From: Paraferrimonas sp. SM1919
Lineage (GTDB): Bacteria; Pseudomonadota; Gammaproteobacteria; Enterobacterales; Shewanellaceae
Length of the DNA: 34,720 bases
Reading direction: 5' to 3'
Assembly: GCF_010993985.1 (NCBI RefSeq)
Contig: NZ_WINH01000005.1
Location: 1 to 34,720 of the forward strand
The translations under genes were made by a program, and so were the position numbers. Shown piece by piece: positions 7,877-17,148 of this stretch (positions are counted from its first letter, which is position 1; the number at the start of each line of letters is the position of its first letter). Under the pieces are notes generated by a model. That model was given only the letters and a program-made list of their open reading frames with translations, was not told the DNA's origin and did no database searches.

Positions 7877-7893
7877 AAACAAAGGGATTAACA

Positions 7894-9018
7894 ATGGTTG
7901 ATAAAAAACTCGGTGGCGCAGGCTTACGTGGCCAAAGCGCAGGTGAAACCAAACTATGTACCGTAGGAAAATCAGGCTCTGGCCTGACTTACTGTGGCTA
8001 TGATGTGTCAGATCTTGCTGACAACGCAACATTTGAAGAAGTGGCCTACTTACTGTTTAATGGTGAACTGCCAAACGCACAGCAACTGAGCGAGTATAAG
8101 CAAACACTAAATAGTCTGCGTGATTTACCACAACCACTAAAAGAAGTACTTAAGCTTATTCCTAAAGATGCCCACCCGATGGATGTGATGCGCACCGGTT
8201 GTTCATTCCTAGGGAACCTTGAGCCAGAGAATCATTTTGATGACCAACAACTGGCTGCTAACCGTTTACTGGCAGCGTTTCCTGCGATCATGTGTTACTG
8301 GTACCGTTACAGCCATGAAGGGCTAGAGATTGACTGCATTAGCGATGAGGATTCCATCGCCGGTCATTTCCTATTTATGCTAACGGGTAACGTGCCTTCA
8401 GAGCTGCACCGTAAGGTAATGGACGTATCGTTAATTCTGTACGCCGAGCACGAGTTTAATGCCTCTACCTTTACCGCGCGTGTGTGTGCCTCAACCCTAT
8501 CTGACATGTTCTCTTGTATTACCGGTGCTATTGGTTCGTTACGTGGGCCGCTGCACGGTGGTGCCAACGAAGCCGCCATGGATATGATCCAAAAGTTTAC
8601 CTCGCCAGAAGATGCCAAAACCCAAATGGCAGGCATGTTAGAGCGTAAAGAGAAGATCATGGGCTTTGGCCATGCCATTTACCGTGAGTCGGATCCGCGC
8701 AATGTGATCATTAAAAAGTGGTCGAAATTATTGTCTGAAGAGTTTGGCGATTCATCACTGTACGACATTTCAGTGGCTTGTGAGCAATACATGTGGGACA
8801 CCAAAAAGCTGTTCTGTAATGCTGACTTCTTCCATGCATCGGCTTATCACTTTATGGGCATTCCAACTAAGTTGTTCACGCCAATTTTCGTGTGTTCACG
8901 CTTAACGGGCTGGTCTGCACATGTGATGGAGCAACGCAGCAACAACCGTATTATCCGTCCAAGTGCCGATTACATTGGCAGTGAGCCCCGTAAGGTTCAG
9001 CCAATCGAGAATCGTTAA
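7894..9018 (+). CDS. prpC: 2-Methylcitrate synthase
   Basis: Condenses propionyl-CoA with oxaloacetate to 2-methylcitrate. The 374-residue citrate-synthase fold shows the catalytic set: His221 in GPLHGG, His260 in GFGHAIYR and Asp311 in NADFFHAS. The short length and position between prpB and acnD separate it from the housekeeping citrate synthase GltA. The start is supported by AAAGGGA six bases upstream. A stable hairpin lies between it and acnD. Confidence 0.95.
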   Translation: MVDKKLGGAGLRGQSAGETKLCTVGKSGSGLTYCGYDVSDLADNATFEEVAYLLFNGELPNAQQLSEYKQTLNSLRDLPQPLKEVLKLIPKDAHPMDVMRTGCSFLGNLEPENHFDDQQLAANRLLAAFPAIMCYWYRYSHEGLEIDCISDEDSIAGHFLFMLTGNVPSELHRKVMDVSLILYAEHEFNASTFTARVCASTLSDMFSCITGAIGSLRGPLHGGANEAAMDMIQKFTSPEDAKTQMAGMLERKEKIMGFGHAIYRESDPRNVIIKKWSKLLSEEFGDSSLYDISVACEQYMWDTKKLFCNADFFHASAYHFMGIPTKLFTPIFVCSRLTGWSAHVMEQRSNNRIIRPSADYIGSEPRKVQPIENR

Positions 9019-9031
9019 ACATCAGCTTTGA

Positions 9032-9057
9032 TATAGGGGCAGCATAGGCTGCCTATA
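9032..9057 (+). other. Hairpin between prpC and acnD
   Basis: GGCAGC (9038-9043) pairs with GCTGCC (9048-9053), and TATA (9032-9035) with TATA (9054-9057), around a four-base loop and a two-base GG bulge at 9036-9037. It is followed by ATCGTTTT, which is not a strong T-tract. It could act as a partial terminator or protect the 3' end of the prpBC message, tuning acnD below prpBC. Confidence 0.5.
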
Positions 9058-9093
9058 ATCGTTTTAAGGAAGTATCAAAAGGTTGTGAAAGTT

Positions 9094-11709
9094 ATGGATA
9101 ATCAACAATTTTTAAAAACACTGCCAAACTCGGGTAAGCAATACTTTGATGTTGCTGCGGCAGTGGATTCTATTGAAGCGGGCGCCTTTGCCAAAATGCC
9201 CTATAGCCTGCGTGTATTTGCCGAGAACCTAGTCCGTAAAGCACCAAAAGATGAATTACAGGTTTGCCTGCAACAGCTTATTGGTCAAAAAACCGAGCGC
9301 GATTTTCCATGGTTTCCAGCCCGCGTGGTATGTCACGATATCCTTGGGCAGACCGCGTTAGTTGATCTTGCCGGCCTACGTGATGCCATTGCTGCCGAAG
9401 GAGGCGATCCATCTAAAGTAAACCCAGTAGTCCCTACCCAGCTTATTGTGGATCATTCTTTAGCGGTTGAACACGGCGGTGATGAAGCCGATGCCTTTGA
9501 TAAAAACCGTGCCATTGAAGAGCGCCGTAATAAAGACAGATTTGATTTTATTAACTGGTGTAAAACCGCCTTTGATAACGTGGATGTGATCCCACCGGGC
9601 AATGGTATTTTGCATCAAATTAACCTTGAGAAAATGTCGCCGGTAGTACAGCTGCAAAATGATATTGCCTTTGCTGATACCTTAGTAGGTACGGATTCCC
9701 ATACACCAATGGTGGATGCCCTGGGGGTGATCTCCATTGGTGTTGGTGGCCTAGAAGCAGAAAGCGTGATGCTGGGGCGTGCCAGTTATATGCGCGTACC
9801 AGAAATTATTGGTGTTGAAGTAGTAGGTAAAGCCAAGCCGGGTATTACTGCGACTGACATTGTGCTGCAGTTAACCGAATACCTGCGTAATCAAAAAGTA
9901 GTCGGCAGTTATATAGAGTTCTTTGGTGAAGGGGTAGCCAACCTAACACTGGGCGACCGTGCCACTATTTCTAACATGACACCAGAATACGGCGCGACTG
10001 CTGCCATGTTCTCTATTGATAGCAATACTTTGGATTACCTTGCATTGACCGGTCGCGCGCCTGAGCAAATTAAACTGGTGGAAGAATACGCCAAAGCCAA
10101 TGGTTTATGGTCTGATACCTTAACGCAAGTGAACTACCAACGTACATTAAAGTTTGATTTATCGATAGTTGAGCGCAATCTTGCTGGCCCTTCAACACCG
10201 CATAACCGTTTACCTGTCAAGGACTTAGTAAAACGAGGTATCGCTAAGGAGCAAGCTGAAATAGGTGATGGCATGCCAGATGGGGCGGTGATCATTGCGG
10301 CTATTACCAGCTGTACCAATACTTCAAACCCTCGCAATATGATCGCGGCGGGTTTATTCGCACGGCATGCGGTGGCCAAAGGTTTAATCAAAAAAGATTG
10401 GGTGAAAACCTCTTTAGCGCCAGGTTCTAAGGCGGTAGAACATTATCTGAAACAGGCTAACTTACTAGAGCCGCTTGAAAAACTCGGCTTTGGTATTGTT
10501 GCCTTTGCTTGTACATCCTGTAACGGTATGAGCGGCGCCATTAAGCCAGAGATCAAACAAGAGATCGAAGCCAAAGATCTGTACACCACTGCAGTATTAT
10601 CGGGTAACCGTAACTTTGATGGCCGCATTCACCCCCATGCTTCCCAAGCGTTTTTAGCCTCGCCGCCACTGGTGATCGCCTATGCCTTAGCCGGCTCGAT
10701 TCGTATTGATATTGAGTCGCAGCCATTGGGGCTTGATAAAGACGGTAAACCTGTATACCTAAAAGAGTTATGGCCAGCGGATGCCGAGATTGATGCCATT
10801 ATTAAATCCAGTGTGCTGCCGGAACACTTTAACAAGGTGTACCAACCCATGTTTGATATCAAGGTAGATTACGGCAATAGCGATTCTAACCTCTACAACT
10901 GGCGCGAGATGAGTACTTATATTCGGCGCCCGCCATATTGGCAAGGTGCGCTTGCCAATAGACCTGCACTAAAAGGTATGCGCCCATTGGCAATATTGGG
11001 TGACAACATTACTACGGATCACTTATCGCCATCGAACGCCATTCAAGCTCACTCTGCTGCAGGTGAATACCTGGCCAAAATGGGCTTACCAGAAGAAGAC
11101 TTTAACAGTTATGCCACCCACAGGGGCGATCACTTAACGGCCCAACGTGCCACTTTTGCCAACCCTAAATTAATCAATGAAATGGTTAGGGATGAGTTCG
11201 GTGATATGGTGCAAGGTTCGCTTACCATGATTCAGCCTGAGGCAATAAAAGCACGGATGTGGGAAGCCATTGAAACCTACATGCAGCGCAAACAACCGTT
11301 AATTGTGGTGGCCGGTAAAGACTATGGCCAGGGCTCGAGCCGCGACTGGGCCGCCAAAGGTGTGCGCCTTGCGGGTGTCGAAGTGGTGTTGGCCGAAGGC
11401 TTTGAGCGCATTCACCGTACCAACCTTATTGGTATGGGGGTATTGCCGCTAGAGTTTATTAATGATGACCGATTATCTCTAGGGTTAAACGGCACCGAGA
11501 CCTACAGCGTTGAAGGTGAAGTCTCCCCTGGTGCTATTTTACAGGTAAACATTACTAGAGCTGACGGCACCACAGTAACCATTGATGCCAAGTGTCGTGT
11601 TGATACCTTTGAAGAAGCTGATACCTACTGTGCAGGCGGTGTACTGCAACGTTTTGCCAAGGAGTTTTTGGCTAATAATACTGACAATTTGGAGGTTACT
11701 GATGGCTAA
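9094..11709 (+). CDS. acnD: Fe-S 2-methylcitrate dehydratase, AcnD type
   Basis: Dehydrates 2-methylcitrate to 2-methylaconitate in the PrpD-independent branch of the cycle. At 871 residues it has full aconitase architecture: GTDSHT near residue 200, cluster ligands Cys407, Cys473 and Cys476 (TSCTNTSNP and ACTSCNG) for the [4Fe-4S] centre, and a C-terminal swivel domain with GQGSSRDWAAKG. The start is ATG 9094; GTG 9085 in the same frame is an alternative and neither has a perfect ribosome site. The AcnD rather than AcnA assignment rests on the adjacent prpF and the absence of prpD. The end overlaps prpF by eight bases. Confidence 0.92.
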   Translation: MDNQQFLKTLPNSGKQYFDVAAAVDSIEAGAFAKMPYSLRVFAENLVRKAPKDELQVCLQQLIGQKTERDFPWFPARVVCHDILGQTALVDLAGLRDAIAAEGGDPSKVNPVVPTQLIVDHSLAVEHGGDEADAFDKNRAIEERRNKDRFDFINWCKTAFDNVDVIPPGNGILHQINLEKMSPVVQLQNDIAFADTLVGTDSHTPMVDALGVISIGVGGLEAESVMLGRASYMRVPEIIGVEVVGKAKPGITATDIVLQLTEYLRNQKVVGSYIEFFGEGVANLTLGDRATISNMTPEYGATAAMFSIDSNTLDYLALTGRAPEQIKLVEEYAKANGLWSDTLTQVNYQRTLKFDLSIVERNLAGPSTPHNRLPVKDLVKRGIAKEQAEIGDGMPDGAVIIAAITSCTNTSNPRNMIAAGLFARHAVAKGLIKKDWVKTSLAPGSKAVEHYLKQANLLEPLEKLGFGIVAFACTSCNGMSGAIKPEIKQEIEAKDLYTTAVLSGNRNFDGRIHPHASQAFLASPPLVIAYALAGSIRIDIESQPLGLDKDGKPVYLKELWPADAEIDAIIKSSVLPEHFNKVYQPMFDIKVDYGNSDSNLYNWREMSTYIRRPPYWQGALANRPALKGMRPLAILGDNITTDHLSPSNAIQAHSAAGEYLAKMGLPEEDFNSYATHRGDHLTAQRATFANPKLINEMVRDEFGDMVQGSLTMIQPEAIKARMWEAIETYMQRKQPLIVVAGKDYGQGSSRDWAAKGVRLAGVEVVLAEGFERIHRTNLIGMGVLPLEFINDDRLSLGLNGTETYSVEGEVSPGAILQVNITRADGTTVTIDAKCRVDTFEEADTYCAGGVLQRFAKEFLANNTDNLEVTDG

Positions 11710-12865
11710 TATTGTCAGCACATTAAAGGTAAAGGCCACCTATATGCGCGGCGGCACCAGCAAAGGGGTATTTTTCAATATTGATGATTTACCCCATCAA
11801 GCCGCGGTAGCAGGGGCGTACCGTGATAACTTTTTATTACGTGTAGTAGGCAGTCCAGACAGCTATGGTAAACATACCGATGGCATGGGCGGCGCCACAT
11901 CAAGCACATCCAAAGCGGTATTGGTAGCCAAGTCGGCATCGCCCGAGCACGATGTTGATTACTACTTTGGCCAAGTTGCTATTGATAAAGCCTTTGTCGA
12001 TTGGACTGGTAACTGCGGCAACTTAACCGCTGCAGTCGGCGCGTTTGCAATTCATGAGGGCTTAGTGGCAGATGTGCCTGAAAATGGCATCGCTACCGTG
12101 CGTATTTGGCAGCGTAATATTGATAAAACCTTGGTGGTGCATGTGCCTATGCAAAACGGCGAGGTGCTCGAGCAGGGGGATTACACCATTGCGGGGGTGG
12201 ATCATTGCTACGCCCGCATTAATGTCGATTTTATCGATCCTGCTGAAGGTGCAGTGCTACCGACGGCTAACCTAACTGACACCATTGAGGTTGAAGGTGT
12301 AGGCAGCCTTGAAGTCAGCTTAATTAACGCTGGTATTGCTACCGTATTCTTTAATGCCCAATGCCTTGGCTTAACGGCGACCGAACTGCAAGATGCGGTG
12401 AATAATAATCCTCAGCTATTAACCAAACTGGAAGCCATTCGCGCTGCTGGGGCGGTTAAAATGGGCTTGATTAATGATGTAAGTGAGGCGGCAACCCGCG
12501 CACACACCCCTAAGGTGGCATGGGTGTCATCACCGTGTGATTACACCGCATCTAGTGGTGAAACCATTAAAGGCAACAGCATTAATTTAAATGTGCGTGC
12601 AATGTCTATGGGTAAACTGCACCACGCCATGATGGGCACCTGTGCGGTAGCCATTGCCTCTGCCGCGTCCATTAAAGGGACTTTAGTTGAACAGGCCTGT
12701 GCTGCCAACCAAACCGAGTTCACCTTTGGTCACCCCTCAGGCACCATGGTGCTGGATGCAGCATCTCAATGCATTGAGGGTACTTGGCAGGTGCAACGGG
12801 TCACCATGGGCCGCTCCGCTAGGGTGCTTATGGAAGGGCGGGTGCATTGTCCGGCGGATATTTAG
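11702..12865 (+). CDS. prpF: 2-Methylaconitate cis-trans isomerase PrpF
   Basis: Isomerises the 2-methylaconitate made by AcnD so that a standard aconitase can hydrate it to 2-methylisocitrate. The 387-residue protein shows PrpF-family motifs: TYMRGGTSKG near the N-terminus, DWTGNCGNLT in the first domain and MGRSARVLMEG near the C-terminus. I chose ATG 11702, which overlaps the acnD stop by eight bases and has GGAGG upstream; upstream in-frame starts lie inside acnD. This overlap implies translational coupling. An intrinsic terminator follows within about 15 bases, so it closes the operon. Confidence 0.95.
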   Translation: MANIVSTLKVKATYMRGGTSKGVFFNIDDLPHQAAVAGAYRDNFLLRVVGSPDSYGKHTDGMGGATSSTSKAVLVAKSASPEHDVDYYFGQVAIDKAFVDWTGNCGNLTAAVGAFAIHEGLVADVPENGIATVRIWQRNIDKTLVVHVPMQNGEVLEQGDYTIAGVDHCYARINVDFIDPAEGAVLPTANLTDTIEVEGVGSLEVSLINAGIATVFFNAQCLGLTATELQDAVNNNPQLLTKLEAIRAAGAVKMGLINDVSEAATRAHTPKVAWVSSPCDYTASSGETIKGNSINLNVRAMSMGKLHHAMMGTCAVAIASAASIKGTLVEQACAANQTEFTFGHPSGTMVLDAASQCIEGTWQVQRVTMGRSARVLMEGRVHCPADI

Positions 12866-12877
12866 CTTAGATCCTAA

Positions 12878-12905
12878 TAAAGCAGGAAATCCTGCTTTAT
12901 TTTGC
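12878..12905 (+). terminator. Intrinsic terminator of the prp operon
   Basis: TAAAGCAGG (12878-12886) and CCTGCTTTA (12891-12899) form a perfect nine-pair stem with an AAAT loop, followed by TTTTGCTTT. It begins 13 bases after the prpF stop. Confidence 0.85.
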
Positions 12906-13056
12906 TTTATGAAAAATCATAAACCCATTGCAGGTTAATATTTGTTCGTAAGAATTGATGCTTACAAGAATTGCAACTGGTTGAAACTTGAGCGATATTG
13001 GTAGGGTATTTATATTATTTATGGGTTGTTTAATTTTAGTTGAATAAGGAGAATTC

Positions 13057-13257
13057 ATGGGTGTTATTGAACTTATGGTGTTTTTACTCTTGTGGTTAAT
13101 GCCATTAGTGCTTATCGGGCGATCAAAAAAAACGCAAGGGGTTGAGAAAGTAGGTTGGATGCTTGCAATGGTGTTTGTTTCTTGGTTTGCTTGGGTACTG
13201 TATATGTTTGTTGCACCTATATATATTCCCAAATCCGAAACAAGCTCTTCTAATTAA
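13057..13257 (+). CDS. Small two-helix membrane protein
   Basis: A 66-residue protein with two hydrophobic helices, at about residues 4-21 and 32-53. A short basic loop (GRSKKTQGVEK) joins them and the C-terminal tail is polar. AAGGAG five to six bases before the ATG strongly supports translation. It stands alone between the prp terminator and the gamma-glutamyltransferase gene. The shape resembles small inner-membrane immunity or PLDc_N-like proteins, but I cannot name a family. Confidence 0.6.
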   Translation: MGVIELMVFLLLWLMPLVLIGRSKKTQGVEKVGWMLAMVFVSWFAWVLYMFVAPIYIPKSETSSSN

Positions 13258-13400
13258 TCGCATTAGCTCTTTAGGCGCATTTTTAAGGGCTGCAGTTTCC
13301 CTTAAGCCCTTGCAACTTTTTCAATAGCCACAGAATAGCTAACATCCAATAGCGATATATAGACGTAACCCACTATTACAATAATTACACGGACGTGCTC

Positions 13401-15140
13401 ATGAAGTCACCTAATACCCACATTACAAAATCGTTATCCAAAACAATGACCGCCGCTGTCATTGGTGCCAGTCTACTTACCTCAATGCTACCTACCTATG
13501 CGGCTGACCGAATTACCGGCCATCACTTTGCGACCCGTTCTGAGGTGATTGCTCAACATGGCATGGCGGCCACCTCGCAGCCTTTGGCCACACAAGTAGC
13601 GCTGGATATTTTAAAGCAGGGTGGCAGCGCAGTAGATGCGGCCATTGCCGCCAATGCCATGTTAGGGCTGGTGGAGCCTACCGGTTGTGGCATTGGTGGC
13701 GACTTATACGCCATTGTGTGGGATGCCAAAACGCAACAGCTGCATGGATTAAATGCCTCAGGGCGCTCGCCGGCATCGTTAACTAAAGAATATTTTACCA
13801 AACAGGGAATGGATAAGATCCCTGCCTATGGGCCATTACCTGTATCGGTTCCCGGCGCGGTAGATGGTTGGTTTGAGCTGCATAATAAATTTGGCAAGTT
13901 GCCAATGGAAAAGCTGTTAAACCCTGCCATTGAATATGCCGAGAATGGCTTTGGGGTGACTGAGCTTATTAGCTATTACATGAATAAAAGCGTTAATGTC
14001 CGTGGCCAGTATCCTAACTTTATCGATACTTTTATGCCAAATGGACAAATGCCACAAAAAGGTGAAATATTTAAAAACCCTGATTTAGCCAATACTTACC
14101 GAAAAATTGCCCAAGGTGGCCGGGATGCGTTTTATAAAGGCGAGATGGCACAAACCATGGCCAAGTATATGCAAGACAACGGCGGCTTTTTAACGGTAGA
14201 GGACTTAGCTAATCATAGCTCGGATTGGGTCGAACCTGTTTCAAGCAATTACCGTGGTTATGATGTATGGGAACTGCCACCGAATGGCCAAGGTATTGCC
14301 GCACTGCAAATTCTGAATGTGATGGAACAATTTGATGTTGCAGACATGGACCGCGACAGCAGCGAGTACATTCATTTATTTGTTGAGGCGAAAAAGCTGG
14401 CATTCGAAGACAGGGCTAAGTTTTACGCCGATATGGACTTTAATAATATCCCTGTCGCCGGACTAATTTCTAAGGAGTATGCAAAACAGCGTACTAAATT
14501 AATTGATTTTCGAAAGGCCGCCAAAAGCTATGAAGCGGGCAACCCTGCATTAAACGAAGGGGACACCATCTACCTAACCACGGCCGATAAAGACGGTAAT
14601 ATGGTGTCATTGATCCAAAGTAATTACCGCGGCATGGGTTCAGGCATGACACCTACCGGCTTGGGCTTTGTTCTGCAAAATCGTGGTGAACTGTTTACCC
14701 TTGAAGATAATCACTTTAATAGTTACCAGCCCAATAAGCGCCCATTCCATACCATTATTCCAGCGTTTGTGACTAAAGACGGTAAACCATGGCTGAGCTT
14801 TGGGGTAATGGGCGGCGCAACACAGCCGCAAATGCATGCCCAAATCGTTATGAACCTGATTGATTTTAATATGAATCTGCAAGAAGCCGGCGATGCGCCT
14901 CGTATTTTACACACCGGCTCATCGCAGCCGACCGGCGAAAAGATGACGACAGGTGGTGTTGTCAGCCTAGAAAATGGTTTCTCCGCTAAAACTAGACGTG
15001 ATCTGGTACAAATGGGCCATAAGTTGCAACAGGCATCAGGACCCTACGGCGGTTATCAAGCCATCATGTATGACAGTAAAAATAAGGTTTACTTAGGTGC
15101 ATCAGAAAGCCGTAAGGACGGCCAAGCAGCGGGTTATTAA
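13401..15140 (+). CDS. ggt: Gamma-glutamyltransferase (periplasmic)
   Basis: Hydrolyses or transfers the gamma-glutamyl group of glutathione and related amides in the periplasm. The 579-residue preproprotein begins with a signal peptide ending in TYA (about residue 34). The autoprocessing and catalytic threonine is Thr389 in NEGDTIYLTT, so the large subunit ends at about residue 388 and the small subunit starts there. DKDGNMVS and GGATQPQMHAQ match the family. I chose ATG 13401 over GTG 13395 because it gives a normal signal peptide; the ribosome site is weak. It is a single-gene unit converging on the hemerythrin gene. Confidence 0.92.
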   Translation: MKSPNTHITKSLSKTMTAAVIGASLLTSMLPTYAADRITGHHFATRSEVIAQHGMAATSQPLATQVALDILKQGGSAVDAAIAANAMLGLVEPTGCGIGGDLYAIVWDAKTQQLHGLNASGRSPASLTKEYFTKQGMDKIPAYGPLPVSVPGAVDGWFELHNKFGKLPMEKLLNPAIEYAENGFGVTELISYYMNKSVNVRGQYPNFIDTFMPNGQMPQKGEIFKNPDLANTYRKIAQGGRDAFYKGEMAQTMAKYMQDNGGFLTVEDLANHSSDWVEPVSSNYRGYDVWELPPNGQGIAALQILNVMEQFDVADMDRDSSEYIHLFVEAKKLAFEDRAKFYADMDFNNIPVAGLISKEYAKQRTKLIDFRKAAKSYEAGNPALNEGDTIYLTTADKDGNMVSLIQSNYRGMGSGMTPTGLGFVLQNRGELFTLEDNHFNSYQPNKRPFHTIIPAFVTKDGKPWLSFGVMGGATQPQMHAQIVMNLIDFNMNLQEAGDAPRILHTGSSQPTGEKMTTGGVVSLENGFSAKTRRDLVQMGHKLQQASGPYGGYQAIMYDSKNKVYLGASESRKDGQAAGY

Positions 15141-15148
15141 GGTGCTAG

Positions 15149-15170
15149 TGTGCCCTGATAATAGGGCACA
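15149..15170 (+). terminator. Probable terminator between ggt and the hemerythrin gene
   Basis: TGTGCCCT (15149-15156) and AGGGCACA (15163-15170) form an eight-pair stem with a six-base loop, located between two convergent stop codons. The following ATATTTGGTT is only weakly T-rich, so it may act in both directions or only partly. Confidence 0.5.
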
Positions 15171-15183
15171 ATATTTGGTTGAA

Positions 15184-15720
15184 TTAAGCTACTTGCGCCA
15201 AATGTTTTCTTAAGTCATTAAATTCATTATCTTGATTAACAGTAAAAAGCGGATCTGTTTTCATTAGTGTTAAGCTTTGCTGTTTCGCTCGTTGCCAATC
15301 GTTATCGCTAAAGTGCTTTTTGAGTAAAGGAAAAATATGTTCTTCTTCATTTTTAAGATGTTGTAATTGTGAAGTAATAAATGCTTCTAATTGTTGAACG
15401 AGCACTTTTCTCTCAACGATTATATCAGCCATGATTTGCTTTAATGTCACCAATAGTTGTTGGGTTTGAGTTGCAAGTTTTTTATGTTGTTCAGCCAAAA
15501 TATTGATTTCAGGAAAAGGATTTTTATCTAAATATAGTTGATAAAGTATGTCTTCCATGGGGTGGTGGCAGTGGTCACTATATGTATGCAAATATTCAAT
15601 CGCATCAAGAATAACCCATAGTTTTACAGGTTCTTCTGCGGCTATCTTATCCAACTTGGTTGCAATTAAGTCCAACAATGTACGCATATTACGGTGGTCT
15701 AGATGTAAACGTTCTAACAT
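15184..15720 (-). CDS. Hemerythrin HHE-domain protein
   Basis: A 178-residue soluble protein with the four-helix hemerythrin-like pattern that holds a di-iron centre. Ligand candidates are His9 in LDHRNM, His50, His53 and Glu56 in the HCHHPMED segment, His79 in EQHKKL, and His121, Glu125 and His128 in HLKNEEEHIF. Such proteins bind oxygen or nitric oxide, or help Fe-S repair and redox sensing; the exact role is unknown. A strong GGAGG lies upstream of the ATG at 15720. It is not YtfE (RIC), since the N-terminal ScdA-type domain is absent. Confidence 0.85.
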   Translation of the reverse strand: MLERLHLDHRNMRTLLDLIATKLDKIAAEEPVKLWVILDAIEYLHTYSDHCHHPMEDILYQLYLDKNPFPEINILAEQHKKLATQTQQLLVTLKQIMADIIVERKVLVQQLEAFITSQLQHLKNEEEHIFPLLKKHFSDNDWQRAKQQSLTLMKTDPLFTVNQDNEFNDLRKHLAQVA

Positions 15721-15969
15721 GACTCCCTCCTTAATGCTTGGCTAACTTAAGTATAAGTATTGTAACTAGGAGCTGCTAGTGAAAGCTGGCTGTGATAAGT
15801 GCTTTATTGATTTGGAATAAGTTTGTGGTAAATATATCCAATGGAATGAACGTTAACCTGCTAAAGCGTCATATTTATCTGAACCTCAAAGCTTAAGTAC
15901 TTTTGGGGTTACTGTTAAAGTTGCGACAAACATATTAAAATAGCGTCATGTTTCCCGACTGGCAATCTT

Positions 15970-16896
15970 GTGCACTATATTAAGACTTATCCCATATTTT
16001 TTATCGCTATTGTATTGTGTTTAACCCCTTTGATTACAGCCCCAATGGCACTGGTGTTAGGTATTGCTCTGGCGAGTTTTAATCAGATCCCTACTGACAT
16101 TAATATTGGCAAATATACTAAGACATTACTGAGCTACTCTATTGTTGGCTTAGGCTTTGGTATTTCTGTAGAGCAAGCTATTACAGCCACCAGCGATAAT
16201 TTTATGTTGATCGCGGGCTTTATTGTGATCTCGCTGGTGTTAGGGGTTGCTCTAGCACGGTTATTTGCCATTAATACCGAGCAGGGCTATTTAATAAGCG
16301 TGGGTAATGCCATATGTGGTGGTAGCGCCATTGCCGCGGTTGCGCCAGCGATGCGGGCTAAAGAAGATAATATTGCCATTGCCCTTGGGGTAGTGTTTGC
16401 CCTTAATTCGGTGGCTTTGTTTATCTTCCCGTTTATCGGCCACTTATTAGAATTAGACCAGGTCACCTTTGGCAAATGGGCAGCAATAGCAATCCATGAT
16501 ACTTCTTCTGTGGTGGCCGCAGGTGCCAGCTATGGTGAGCAAGCGCTATTAACGGCAACCACATTAAAACTCACCCGAGCATTGTGGATTGTGCCTTTGG
16601 TGCTGGTTAGCGCATTGATTTTCAATCGCCATGGCAACAATAAAGTCAGCATTCCTAGCTTTATTCTGCTGTTTATCCTAGCCATTATTGCAGCTGAGTA
16701 TTTAACGGCGTTAAAGCCAGTTTTTGATGGGGTATTCTTAGTGGCCAAACAAACCTTAGTGGTGTGTTTACTGCTAATTGGTACCAGCCTTAGTTGGGGC
16801 AAACTCAAACAGGCCGGCCCTAGACCATTATTGTTTGGCACTACTTTGTGGTTGCTGATCTCTGTGACTTCTTTACTTTGGTTGTTGTATTTCTAA
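15970..16896 (+). CDS. YeiH-family (UPF0324) membrane exporter
   Basis: A 308-residue integral membrane protein with about nine to ten hydrophobic helices. The conserved UPF0324 motifs NAICGGSAIAAVAPA (about residues 113-127) and WAAIAIHDTSSVVAA (about 175-189) are intact. Relatives are annotated as putative sulfate exporters, a role that is not well proven. The start is GTG 15970, the first usable codon in this frame; no clear ribosome site is visible. The 3' end overlaps a minus-strand ORF at 16841-17023. Confidence 0.85.
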   Translation: MHYIKTYPIFFIAIVLCLTPLITAPMALVLGIALASFNQIPTDINIGKYTKTLLSYSIVGLGFGISVEQAITATSDNFMLIAGFIVISLVLGVALARLFAINTEQGYLISVGNAICGGSAIAAVAPAMRAKEDNIAIALGVVFALNSVALFIFPFIGHLLELDQVTFGKWAAIAIHDTSSVVAAGASYGEQALLTATTLKLTRALWIVPLVLVSALIFNRHGNNKVSIPSFILLFILAIIAAEYLTALKPVFDGVFLVAKQTLVVCLLLIGTSLSWGKLKQAGPRPLLFGTTLWLLISVTSLLWLLYF

Positions 16897-17023
16897 TTTG
16901 GTGACCCAGTAATAACACCACTGCAAACGCCAATAAATGCACCACAGATTCTGCTAAGCCCTCTAGGTAGAAGCTGAGTCCCACCAGCTTTGCCAGCAAA
17001 ATAATGAAAAATAGTTTTACCAC
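16841..17023 (-). CDS. Possible small membrane protein antisense to the yeiH-like 3' end
   Basis: A 60-residue hydrophobic ORF with two likely membrane helices (about residues 3-20 and 26-41) and a basic C-terminal tail. It starts at GTG 17023 with GGA about eight bases upstream. It overlaps the last 56 bases of the plus-strand transporter gene. The two-helix layout with a basic tail looks protein-like, and no other gene occupies 16897-17023. I cannot assign a family, and it may be a chance ORF. Confidence 0.4.
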   Translation of the reverse strand: MVKLFFIILLAKLVGLSFYLEGLAESVVHLLAFAVVLLLGHQIRNTTTKVKKSQRSATTK

Positions 17024-17100
17024 TTAGTTATTCCATAAAGTTACTTTTAACCTTATTTTCTATGCTTTTTGTTATAAGTGTTAGTTCAAAAACTTATAAC

Positions 17101-17130
17101 AAATAAAAAAGCCAGTTAAGAAACTGGCTT
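17101..17130 (-). terminator. Intrinsic terminator of yccF
   Basis: On the minus strand AAGCCAGTT and AACTGGCTT form a nine-pair stem (17109-17130) with a four-base loop, followed by TTTTATTTG. It lies about 19 bases beyond the yccF stop. Confidence 0.8.
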
Positions 17131-17148
17131 AATAATTTGAACAGTAAA

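Noticed and set aside
8364..8678. Minus-strand ORF of 104 codons inside prpC
   Set aside because: Shadow of a well-identified gene.
9085..12865. Possibility that a prpD gene is missing through damage
   Set aside because: AcnD plus PrpF is a known complete replacement for PrpD; no remnant of prpD is seen.
12897..13232. Minus-strand ORF of 111 codons
   Set aside because: Antisense to the small membrane gene at 13057-13257, which has a strong ribosome site; the minus product is low in complexity.
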